NCBI GenBank assembly: GCA_947443815.1
Contig: CANEXR010000219.1
Location: 1 to 5,122 of the forward strand
Length of the DNA stretch: 5,122 bases
Direction of reading: 5' to 3'
Source: Flavobacteriaceae bacterium
GTDB taxonomy: Bacteria; Bacteroidota; Bacteroidia; Flavobacteriales; Flavobacteriaceae
The position numbers and the translations under genes are program-made. The notes beneath the pieces are model-generated. The model saw nothing but the letters and a program-made list of their open reading frames with translations. It searched no databases and was not told the DNA's origin. This document shows, piece by piece, positions 1 through 5,122 of the stretch. The number at the start of each line of letters is the position of its first letter. Position 1 is the first letter of the stretch.

Positions 1-1079
1 ATATTGATGCCGATAAAGTAGGGAATGATGAAAATGCAGCTCATTTGAAATTAAAATTGAAAAAAAGTTTTTCAGATCGATTGAAATTGTCTTTTGGAGC
101 TGATTATTTCATGACACAATTCAATGAAGATTTTAAAGAAAATGCGAATGCCACTTTTACCAATGGTTATGGTGCTAATATTGCAGCAATTTATACCGAA
201 GCGGATATTTTCTTTTCGAAAAAATGGGCTGCAAAACTTGGATTGAGAGCTTCAAATAATGATTTATTAAACGAAACAGCTATTTCACCAAGAATATCTT
301 TTGCATACAAAATGGCTAAAAACAGTCAGTTTTCATTGGCTTATGGTGATTTTTCGCAAGCTCCAAGCGTGGATTATATAAAATACTCAAAATTTCATCA
401 GTTTGAAAGCGAAAAAGCATCTCATTATATTTTGAATTATCAATACAATAAAAACGGGAAAACCTTTCGAGCTGAGGCCTATTATAAAGACTACAGCAAT
501 TTGGTGAAATTTGATTCGCCTACAATTCAATACAATTCGGTATTCAATAATAATGGTTCTGGTTATGCCAAAGGCTTAGATTTGTTTTGGAGAGATGGAA
601 AATCAATCAAAAACTTAGAATATTGGGTTTCCTATTCTTATATCGATTCTCAAAGAGATTATAAAAACTATACTGCTGAAGTTACTCCAAGTTTTGTGGC
701 AAATCATAATTTGTCTCTTGTAACAAAATATTTCATTACCGATTGGAAATCACAAATAGGCTTTACTAATTCCTTTAGTTCAGGGAGACCTTATAATAAT
801 CCGAACGAAGTGAAATTCATGAATGGGAAAACAAAATCATACAATAATTTGAGTTTTAATTGGGCCTATATATTAACAACCCAAAAGATTTTGTATTTCT
901 CAGTTTCCAATGTTTTAGGAAGTCAAAATGTGTTTGGGTATGAATATGCTAATAATCCAGATGCGACCGGTGTTTTTAACAGAAAAGAAATTACACCAAC
1001 AGCCGATCGTTTTTTCTTTGTAGGCTTCTTTTGGACAATCAGCCAGGATAAAAAAGAAAACCAACTGAAGAATCTTTAG
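1..1079 (+). CDS. TonB-dependent outer-membrane receptor, C-terminal part (5'-truncated)
   Basis: The reading frame is open from base 3, so the gene begins before the window; the TTG at 45 is an internal Leu codon, not a start. About 358 residues are visible. They alternate polar and aromatic or aliphatic residues with turns rich in N, D and G, as in amphipathic beta-strands of a 22-strand barrel. Segments such as SYSYIDSQRDY, SLVTKYF, SGRPYNNPN and the late strand FFFVGFFWTIS resemble the end of TonB-dependent receptors. These proteins import a ligand across the outer membrane using TonB/ExbBD energy. The plug and TonB box are outside the window, so the substrate cannot be inferred. After the last apparent strand there is a hydrophilic tail (QDKKENQLKNL). 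A 146-bp gap with promoter-like signals separates it from the next gene, so cotranscription is uncertain. Confidence 0.88.
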   Translation, partial: IDADKVGNDENAAHLKLKLKKSFSDRLKLSFGADYFMTQFNEDFKENANATFTNGYGANIAAIYTEADIFFSKKWAAKLGLRASNNDLLNETAISPRISFAYKMAKNSQFSLAYGDFSQAPSVDYIKYSKFHQFESEKASHYILNYQYNKNGKTFRAEAYYKDYSNLVKFDSPTIQYNSVFNNNGSGYAKGLDLFWRDGKSIKNLEYWVSYSYIDSQRDYKNYTAEVTPSFVANHNLSLVTKYFITDWKSQIGFTNSFSSGRPYNNPNEVKFMNGKTKSYNNLSFNWAYILTTQKILYFSVSNVLGSQNVFGYEYANNPDATGVFNRKEITPTADRFFFVGFFWTISQDKKENQLKNL

Positions 1080-1095
1080 ACTTTCTACTTCAGTT
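1063..1095 (+). terminator. Possible stem-loop at the end of the receptor gene
   Basis: AACTGAAG at 1063-1070 is perfectly complementary, inverted, to CTTCAGTT at 1088-1095, leaving a 17-nt loop that contains the stop codon at 1077-1079. No T-run follows (ACAATTCATCC), so it is not a classical intrinsic terminator. It may end or stabilise the receptor mRNA, or be chance. Confidence 0.3.
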
Positions 1096-1113
1096 ACAAT
1101 TCATCCTTTAAAA

Positions 1114-1143
1114 TTGACAGTTCAGTAAGTATAAATTTATAAT
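1114..1143 (+). promoter_or_regulatory. Promoter-like pair TTGACA-N18-TATAAT upstream of the DUF2141 gene
   Basis: TTGACA (1114-1119) and TATAAT (1138-1143) are separated by 18 bp, an exact match to the general sigma-70 consensus, about 80 bp before the ATG at 1226. The Bacteroidota housekeeping sigma factor is known to prefer TTG and TAnnTTTG boxes instead, so activity here is uncertain. The same TTG is 15 bp before TAAATTTA (1132-1139), a near match to the Bacteroidota -7 box but with a short spacer. It is placed where a promoter for the downstream gene run would be expected. Confidence 0.35.
1117..1125 (+). promoter_or_regulatory. LytTR half-site-like 9-mer
   Basis: ACAGTTCAG fits every position of the LytTR binding consensus [TA][AC][CA]GTTN[AG][TG]. 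LytTR proteins usually bind two imperfect copies separated by 12-13 bp. The nearest second candidate, TCAGTTACA at 1090-1098, matches only the first six positions, is 18 bp away, and overlaps the stem-loop. A LytTR regulator is encoded at 4393, which makes autoregulation of the gene run possible, but this is an inference from one half-site. Confidence 0.2.
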
Positions 1144-1177
1144 CCATAAAAACCAATATACTTTTGAAGTATAAATT
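1127..1177 (+). repeat. 11-bp direct repeat, 40-bp period
   Basis: AAGTATAAATT occurs at 1127-1137 and again at 1167-1177. The start-to-start distance is exactly 40 bp, close to four helical turns. The first copy overlaps the promoter-like spacer and the second directly follows the TACTTTTG box. It could be a paired protein-binding site; the AT-rich composition makes chance a real alternative. Confidence 0.4.
1159..1166 (+). promoter_or_regulatory. Bacteroidota -7 box-like TACTTTTG
   Basis: TACTTTTG fits the TAnnTTTG -7 consensus of Bacteroidota, 59 bp before the ATG at 1226. No TTG lies at the expected distance upstream (the only one, at 1114-1116, is 42 bp away). It is therefore a half-supported alternative promoter for the DUF2141 gene and those behind it. 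Confidence 0.3.
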
Positions 1178-1225
1178 ATTAAAAGTTTCAATCATCAAAA
1201 TAATAATTAATTAAAACCAAAAATC

Positions 1226-1639
1226 ATGATAAAAATTATCACCGCATTAACATTTTTTATTAGTAGTCTAATGGCTGCTCAAAATGCCAATCTTACTGTT
1301 ACTGTTTCAGGTTTAAAAAGTAATACAGGATTGGTAAAAGTAGGTTTGTACAATTCAGAAGGAACGTTTTTAAATGCAACATATAAAAGCATTACTTCAG
1401 CAATTAAAAACAACAGTGCCACGGTTACTTTTGTAGGTATTCCGAAAGGAGATTACGGTATTTCTGCCTATCAAGACGAAAACAGCAATGGGAAATTAGA
1501 TAAAAATATGATTGGAATTCCTTCTGAAGATTTTGCTTGTTCTAACAATGCCAAAGGATTTATGGGGCCTCCAAAATATGAAGATGCCAAATTCAGCATC
1601 AACAAAGATGCAAAAATCAATTTAAAATTTAATAACTAA
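1226..1639 (+). CDS. DUF2141 family secreted protein
   Basis: A 137-residue protein, a usual length for DUF2141, whose function is unknown. Residues 1-18 form a signal peptide: positive start (MIK), hydrophobic core ITALTFFISSLM, and a likely cut after MAA, giving a mature protein beginning QNANLTVTV. The mature part looks like one beta-sandwich domain. Family landmarks are visible: the strand LVKVGLYN (36-43), the acidic loop DENSNGKLD (84-92), GIPSED (97-102), and GPP followed by EDAKF (114-123). The loop resembles a calcium-binding DxNxNGxxD turn, but metal binding is not shown. The ATG at 1226 is chosen because it immediately precedes the signal peptide; the leader is A-rich with no clear Shine-Dalgarno site. 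It opens the gene run that includes the kinase, 26 bp before the next gene. It is probably periplasmic or cell-surface; its role in the signalling unit is unknown. Confidence 0.88.
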   Translation: MIKIITALTFFISSLMAAQNANLTVTVSGLKSNTGLVKVGLYNSEGTFLNATYKSITSAIKNNSATVTFVGIPKGDYGISAYQDENSNGKLDKNMIGIPSEDFACSNNAKGFMGPPKYEDAKFSINKDAKINLKFNN

Positions 1640-1665
1640 TCAATAACCATTTAACAATAATCAAA

Positions 1666-2286
1666 ATGAAAAAAATTATTACTACAATCGCATTATTTGT
1701 TGCTATAATTAGCTCAGCACAAGGACAATTTGAACAAGGAATGGGAAAAGCATTTGGACTTTGGCAGGAAGGAAAATCTTCAGAAGCTTCTGATTTATTT
1801 GAAAGAATTGCAGCTGCTGAAAAAAACTCTTGGTTGCCAAATTATTATGTAGCATTAGTAAATACAACATCCGCTTTTGGTGCCAAAGACAAAGGTCAAA
1901 TGGATTTATTATTGACCAAAGCACAAAATGCATTGGACATCGAAATGGTAAAAAATCCCAATAATGCTGAATTATTGGTTATGCAAGCCATGATTCATAC
2001 CGCTTGGATTGCTTTTGACCCGATGACAAACGCTCAAAAATTATCTGGAAAAGTAATGGAATTATATGCACAAGCAACTGCTATAGCGCCAGAAAATCCA
2101 AGAGTTGTTTTCTGTAAAGCTGAATTTGCAATTGGAGGAGCCAAATGGACAGGAGCTAATGTTAAAGAACTTTGCAAAGAGGTAGATCGTTCTATTGAAC
2201 TTTTTGCTACTTTTAAACCGGAAACCCCTTTTTCTCCAAAATGGGGATTAGAGAGAGCTTTGGCTACACAAAAAAATTGCCAATAA
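1666..2286 (+). CDS. Secreted TPR-like helical protein of unknown function
   Basis: A 206-residue protein. The start MKKIITTIALFVAIISSAQG is a signal peptide, probably cut after SSA (residue 18), so the protein is exported, most likely to the periplasm. No lipobox cysteine is present. The rest is predicted helical with TPR-like stretches: about 22-50 (MGKAFGLWQEGKSSEASDLF), 77-116 (a helix pair split by NPNNAELLVMQAMIH), and 124-157 (VMELYAQATAIAPENPRVVF). The AxxxxPxNP spacing is typical of TPR turns, but the repeats are imperfect. Such folds bind proteins or peptides. Three cysteines remain in the mature part (150, 170, 205). It lies 26 bp after the DUF2141 gene and 15 bp before the kinase, so it is probably cotranscribed with both and might pass a periplasmic signal to the kinase. 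That role is inferred from position only; I do not recognise the specific family. Confidence 0.82.
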   Translation: MKKIITTIALFVAIISSAQGQFEQGMGKAFGLWQEGKSSEASDLFERIAAAEKNSWLPNYYVALVNTTSAFGAKDKGQMDLLLTKAQNALDIEMVKNPNNAELLVMQAMIHTAWIAFDPMTNAQKLSGKVMELYAQATAIAPENPRVVFCKAEFAIGGAKWTGANVKELCKEVDRSIELFATFKPETPFSPKWGLERALATQKNCQ

Positions 2287-2301
2287 AATAAAAAAAATCA
2301 A

Positions 2302-3657
2302 ATGAAAAATCAAAGGATACGAACATTTAACGAATTCAAGAAAGCTTCAGTAGTATGTATTAAAATTGCTTTGATATTCACATTGATTTTCACATTAATA
2401 CAAGGTAGTTTTGAACTTGAAAGTTTAGTAAAAACATTTCTGGTAAGTTCTATTTACTCCTTTGGAATTGGTCTTGGAGTGGGGTTTATCAACTTTTTTT
2501 TAGATAAAAAATGGGATTGGCTGGAGCAAACAAATTTGAGAGTGTATTTTGGAATTATTGCTACTCTTTTATATACAATACCAGCTGTTTTAGGAATTGA
2601 TTACCTCACTTTTGTTGTTTTTGGAAAAATGGATTCTTCAGAGTTTTTATCTCCAAGAATGCTATGGATTCATTTGTTTTACATCGTTGTAACTTTAGGA
2701 GTTTCTGTTTTTATGCATGCTCGAAGTTTTATGCTGAATTGGAAACAAGAATCCAAACAAGAGGTTACTCAACAAAAAATTATTGCTGGTACCGCTTCCG
2801 CAAAATTTGAAAGTTTAAAGAACCAAATTGACCCTCATTTTCTTTTTAATAGCTTGAATGTATTAAGCTCTTTAATTGAAGAAAATCCTGAAAATGCGCA
2901 ACGCTTTACTACTTCATTATCTAAAATTTACCGCTATGTTTTAGAACAAAAAGATAAAGAATTGGTTTCAGTTGACGAAGAATTGGCTTTCGCCAAAACG
3001 TATATGAATTTATTAAAAATGCGTTTTGAAAACAGCTTGTTTTATGAATTGCCAGAAACAAGTGTCAATCCAGATGCTAAGTTAGTGCCGCTTTCTTTAC
3101 AGCTTTTATTAGAAAATACAGTAAAGCACAATGTAGTTAGTGAACAAAAACCGTTGCATATTCGAATAAGTATAGAAGGTGATTATTTGGCGATTCAAAA
3201 TGATTATCAAAAAAAAGAAGTATTGCAAAGTCGTCAAGGAGTAGGCTTGCAAAACATTGTGGATCGCTATGGAATTATTACTAATAGAAAGGTATTAATA
3301 GTACAAAATGAACAAACATTTACTGTTAAAATACCCATTTTGACCAAACAAATTAGTGTTATGGAAACAACCTCAAGTTATAGTGAAAACACCGCTTATT
3401 ATAGAGCTAAAAAAAGAGTAGAACAACTCAAAGAATTTTATACAAATTTGATTTCTTATTGTTGTGTAATTCCTGTTTTAATATTTGTAAACTTAACCTA
3501 CATGCCACAATTTCAATGGTTTTGGTTTTCAGCTGGTGGTTGGGGATTTGGATTGATAATGCACGCCTTCAAGGTTTTTGGCTATAGTTCCAATTGGGAA
3601 GAAAGAAAGATTCAAGAAATTTTGCGTAAAGAAGAAAATCAACAAACCTGGAAATAG
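2302..3657 (+). CDS. LytS-type sensor histidine kinase with C-terminal 2TM domain
   Basis: A 451-residue inner-membrane kinase. Four hydrophobic segments lie at about 17-37, 46-67, 81-107 and 121-140, with only short loops between them, so there is no large extracytoplasmic sensor. A short linker leads to the His_kinase (LytS/YehU) domain: QIDPHFLFNSLN with the phospho-accepting His179, then E226-E227 and MRFEN. The ATP-binding part shows an N box LLLENTVKHN (268-277) and a G box GVGLQNIVDRY (313-323); the classical DxGxG box is absent, as is common in this family. The kinase core ends near KIPIL (343-347). Residues about 366-451 are an added 2TM domain (KRVEQLKEFYTN, GGWGFG, H421, NWEERKI), homologous to the next two genes. 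It probably phosphorylates the LytTR regulator at 4393. It starts 15 bp after the previous gene and ends 2 bp before the next, which suggests translational coupling. The signal is unknown. Confidence 0.93.
   Translation: MKNQRIRTFNEFKKASVVCIKIALIFTLIFTLIQGSFELESLVKTFLVSSIYSFGIGLGVGFINFFLDKKWDWLEQTNLRVYFGIIATLLYTIPAVLGIDYLTFVVFGKMDSSEFLSPRMLWIHLFYIVVTLGVSVFMHARSFMLNWKQESKQEVTQQKIIAGTASAKFESLKNQIDPHFLFNSLNVLSSLIEENPENAQRFTTSLSKIYRYVLEQKDKELVSVDEELAFAKTYMNLLKMRFENSLFYELPETSVNPDAKLVPLSLQLLLENTVKHNVVSEQKPLHIRISIEGDYLAIQNDYQKKEVLQSRQGVGLQNIVDRYGIITNRKVLIVQNEQTFTVKIPILTKQISVMETTSSYSENTAYYRAKKRVEQLKEFYTNLISYCCVIPVLIFVNLTYMPQFQWFWFSAGGWGFGLIMHAFKVFGYSSNWEERKIQEILRKEENQQTWK
2371..2394 (+). repeat. In-frame 12-bp tandem duplication in the kinase's first membrane segment
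   Basis: TTGATATTCACA (2371-2382) is followed at once by TTGATTTTCACA (2383-2394), one mismatch apart. They encode LIFT-LIFT (residues 24-31), and a diverged third unit, TTAATACAA (LIQ), follows. Gain or loss of a unit would change the membrane helix by four residues without breaking the frame. Confidence 0.85.
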
Positions 3658-3659
3658 TT

Positions 3660-3965
3660 ATGGAAAATAGTTATCAAGAAGAAGAACGTTATTATAAAGC
3701 CAAAAAAAAGGTTGAAGAAATTAAAAATTTTTATACACATTTGACAGTTTATGTTCTCTGTAATAGTATTGTTATAGTTGTAAATCTTATGACTTCACCA
3801 GGGTTTTTATATTTTATTTTTAGCTTGTTAGGCTGGGGAATAGCAATCGTTTTGCATGGATTAAAAGCATTTGATTATACTCCGTTTTTTAATAAAGAAT
3901 GGGAAGATCAAAAAATCAAAGAATTTATAGATAAGGAGAAACCACAAAAAAAAACCTGGCAATAA
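3660..3965 (+). CDS. 2TM domain-containing small membrane protein (copy A)
   Basis: A 101-residue protein that is essentially one 2TM domain (Pfam family named for its pair of membrane helices; function unknown). A charged N-terminal stretch (EEERYYKAKKKVEEIKNFYTH, residues 7-27, likely an amphipathic helix) leads into membrane segment 1 at about 28-45. A short loop (TSPGF) is followed by segment 2 at about 50-70 with GWGIAIVLHGLKAF. The C-terminal helix has KEWEDQKIKEFI and the end TWQ. Positive charges on both ends suggest that both termini are cytoplasmic. The ATG lies 2 bp after the kinase stop, with GGAAA at 3650-3654 inside the kinase gene as a possible ribosome site, so the two are probably translationally coupled. 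It most resembles the kinase's own C-terminus, so it may pair with it in the membrane; that is inference. An A9 run at 3946-3954 lies near its end. Confidence 0.9.
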   Translation: MENSYQEEERYYKAKKKVEEIKNFYTHLTVYVLCNSIVIVVNLMTSPGFLYFIFSLLGWGIAIVLHGLKAFDYTPFFNKEWEDQKIKEFIDKEKPQKKTWQ

Positions 3966-3981
3966 TTTAAAAGATAAAGAA

Positions 3982-4326
3982 ATGGGAAGATTCAGAAAAA
4001 ATGGGCTTCAATCAGATAATTTTAATCCTGACGTGCAGTATGATTTAGCATACAAAAGAGTCAAAAAAATTAAAGGATTCTACACCCATGTTTTAGTGTA
4101 TGTGCTTGTAAATGCTTTTATATTAATTTCAAGTTATATCAGAAGTCAAATTGGGACTGAGGTTTTTTGGAAATGGGAAACCCTAAATACGGCTTTGTTT
4201 TGGGGAATAGGTTTAGTTGCACATGGATTGTCAGTTTTTGGCAGGAATATTTTCTTTGGTCAAAATTGGGAAGAAAATAAAATTAAGGAATTAATAGAGA
4301 AAGAAAATACCGAGAAATGGGAGTGA
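3982..4326 (+). CDS. 2TM domain-containing small membrane protein (copy B)
   Basis: A 114-residue protein of the same 2TM family as the preceding gene, but more diverged. It has a longer N-terminal extension (residues 1-19, polar, with RFRKN), then YKRVKKIKGFYTH (24-36), membrane segment 1 at about 37-55, a longer loop with RSQIGTEVFWKWE, and segment 2 at about 68-86 (LFWGIGLVAHGLSVF). The C-terminal motif NWEENKIKELIEKE leads to the end KWE. The conserved His pair (H36, H81) of the small copies is kept. Both ends are probably cytoplasmic. It starts 16 bp after copy A behind an A/G-rich leader (GATAAAGAA) and is the last tightly packed gene of the run, 66 bp before the response regulator. It may form homo- or hetero-oligomers with copy A and the kinase tail, which is inferred from homology and position. 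No catalytic residues are recognisable. Confidence 0.9.
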   Translation: MGRFRKNGLQSDNFNPDVQYDLAYKRVKKIKGFYTHVLVYVLVNAFILISSYIRSQIGTEVFWKWETLNTALFWGIGLVAHGLSVFGRNIFFGQNWEENKIKELIEKENTEKWE

Positions 4327-4392
4327 ATTAATGTATTATAATCAGAATAAAACAAAAACAATTTTTATAAATACCAAACTCTAAATTTCAAA

Positions 4393-5122
4393 ATGATCAC
4401 AATAATTATAGAAGACGAAAAACCTGCAGCACGATTATTACAACGAAAATTAGAAAAACTAGACGTGCAAGTAGGAGTAATGCTTCATTCCGTTGAAGAT
4501 GCGTTGAATTGGTTTTCTAAAAACACACATCCTGATTTGATTTTTCTAGACATTCAATTATCCGATGGATTGTCTTTTGAAATTTTTGAAAAAATAGATA
4601 TCAAAAGTGCCGTTATTTTCACCACTGCTTATGATGAATATGCTTTAAGAGCTTTTAAACTAAACAGTATTGATTATTTACTTAAACCAATAGATGAGGA
4701 TGATTTAGAAATTGCTGTCTCTAAATACAAATCCCGATTACCCAAAAAAGAAAGCTTGCATGTAGACTTTGAGGAAATAAAAAGAATGCTTTCAAACCCT
4801 TTTGAAAAAAGCCATAAAAAGCGATTTACAGTAAAAATTGGACAACATTTAAAAGTTATTGCCACAGATGAAATAGAGTGTTTTTTTAGTGAAAATAAAG
4901 GGACTTATATTCATACTTTCGATAATAGAAATTATTTGATAGAAACTACTTTAGAACTTTTAGAACAAGAATTAGATCCAAAAGATTTTTATCGCATAAG
5001 TAGAAAATTTATCATTCCGCTCAAAGCAATCAAAGAAATTGTTGTTTACAGTAATTCAAGATTAAAATTAATCTTACCTTCTTATAAAGAAGATGAAGTG
5101 ATTGTAAGCAGAGAAAAAGTAA
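4393..5122 (+). CDS. LytTR-family response regulator (3'-truncated)
   Basis: The frame from ATG 4393 is open to the window end; 243 codons are visible, and family members of this type usually end a short way beyond. Residues 1-115 are a receiver domain with the acidic pair E7-D8, phospho-accepting Asp53 (LIFLDIQL), Thr77-Thr78 (FTTAYDEYALRAF), and Lys98 in YLLKPI. A linker (116-143) leads to a LytTR DNA-binding domain (about 144-243) with RFTVKIG, IECFFSENKGTYI, FYRISRKFII and the late VSREKV. All key phosphotransfer residues are present. It is the expected partner of the histidine kinase at 2302, which would phosphorylate Asp53 and so control DNA binding. The leader is A-rich (AAATTTCAAAATG). 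The 66-bp gap before it contains no promoter I can support, so read-through from the upstream genes is likely. Its targets are unknown; the upstream region at 1080-1225 is one candidate. Confidence 0.94.
   Translation, partial: MITIIIEDEKPAARLLQRKLEKLDVQVGVMLHSVEDALNWFSKNTHPDLIFLDIQLSDGLSFEIFEKIDIKSAVIFTTAYDEYALRAFKLNSIDYLLKPIDEDDLEIAVSKYKSRLPKKESLHVDFEEIKRMLSNPFEKSHKKRFTVKIGQHLKVIATDEIECFFSENKGTYIHTFDNRNYLIETTLELLEQELDPKDFYRISRKFIIPLKAIKEIVVYSNSRLKLILPSYKEDEVIVSREKV

Larger units (their letters stand above)
3361..4326 (+). repeat. Tandem family of three 2TM-domain coding units
   Basis: Three homologous units lie head to tail: the kinase C-terminus (3361-3657), the gene at 3660-3965 and the gene at 3982-4326. 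All share A-[KY]-K-[KR]-V-x3-K-x-F-Y-T, then a WG motif and a His in the second membrane segment, then W-E-[ED]-x-K-I-x-E, and all end in Trp plus one residue. Over the 21 residues from the first Tyr, I count 13 identities between units 1 and 2, 12 between 2 and 3, and 10 between 1 and 3. Units 1 and 2 also keep DNA similarity: 22 of 27 bases match from 3397 and 3690. This points to local duplication, with one copy joined to the kinase. Confidence 0.8.

Noticed and set aside
45..47. TTG as the start of the receptor gene
   Set aside because: The frame is open back to base 3 with receptor-like sequence, and a signal peptide and plug domain would have to lie upstream.
1160..1186. ACTTTT/AAAAGT inverted repeat in the DUF2141 leader, as a riboswitch or hairpin
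   Set aside because: Six pairs, five of them A-T, around a 15-nt loop would not be stable, and no known riboswitch features are seen.
1709..1933. 74-codon open frame on the minus strand
   Set aside because: It lies wholly inside the TPR-like gene on the opposite strand, has no recognisable family features, and its composition is that of an antisense shadow.
3946..3954. A9 run in 2TM copy A, and a T8 run at 2494-2501 in the kinase, as phase-variation tracts
   Set aside because: Runs of this length are common in such AT-rich DNA, both genes are in frame, and slippage in the A9 run would alter only the last few residues.
4331..4384. 17-codon ATG frame in the gap before the response regulator, as a leader peptide
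   Set aside because: It is short, Asn/Lys-rich as expected from AT-rich DNA, and has no attenuator-like hairpin behind it.
4327..4392. Separate promoter or terminator between copy B and the response regulator
   Set aside because: No TAnnTTTG box, no paired TTG and no GC-containing stem-loop are present, so read-through is the simpler reading.
4674..4865. 63-codon open frame on the minus strand
   Set aside because: It is antisense to the clear receiver/LytTR coding frame and shows no motif of its own.

Overview
The window is AT-rich DNA that reads as Flavobacteriia (Bacteroidota), most likely Flavobacterium or a close relative. The evidence is a TonB-dependent outer-membrane receptor, a DUF2141 protein, a LytS-type kinase, 2TM-domain proteins, a LytTR regulator, A-rich leaders before ATG instead of clear Shine-Dalgarno sites, and TAA/TAG as the commonest stops. 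All seven genes lie on the + strand. I see no RNA gene, mobile element, CRISPR array or replication origin.

Layout: (1) bases 1-1079 are the C-terminal beta-barrel part of a TonB-dependent receptor whose start lies before the window. (2) Bases 1080-1225 are the only long intergenic region. It holds a possible stem-loop overlapping the receptor stop, a TTGACA-N18-TATAAT promoter-like pair, a Bacteroidota-type TACTTTTG box, a 9-mer matching the LytTR half-site consensus, and an 11-bp direct repeat. (3) Bases 1226-4326 are a tightly packed gene run with gaps of 26, 15, 2 and 16 bp: a secreted DUF2141 protein, a secreted TPR-like helical protein, a membrane histidine kinase with a C-terminal 2TM domain, and two small stand-alone 2TM proteins. 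(4) After a 66-bp gap, a LytTR response regulator starts at 4393 and is cut by the window end after 243 codons.

The genes look like a complete signalling unit: a membrane kinase without an obvious extracytoplasmic sensor domain, its cytoplasmic DNA-binding partner, and two small membrane proteins homologous to the kinase's own C-terminal domain. Two exported proteins of unknown function are probably cotranscribed. The most interesting point is the tandem family of three 2TM domains. One is fused to the kinase, and the fusion joint carries an ATG and upstream bases very similar to the start of the next gene, which suggests that a small 2TM gene was captured by the kinase. The parts are known families and this neighbourhood is probably common in flavobacteria. 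The function of the 2TM proteins and the signal are not evident from the sequence.
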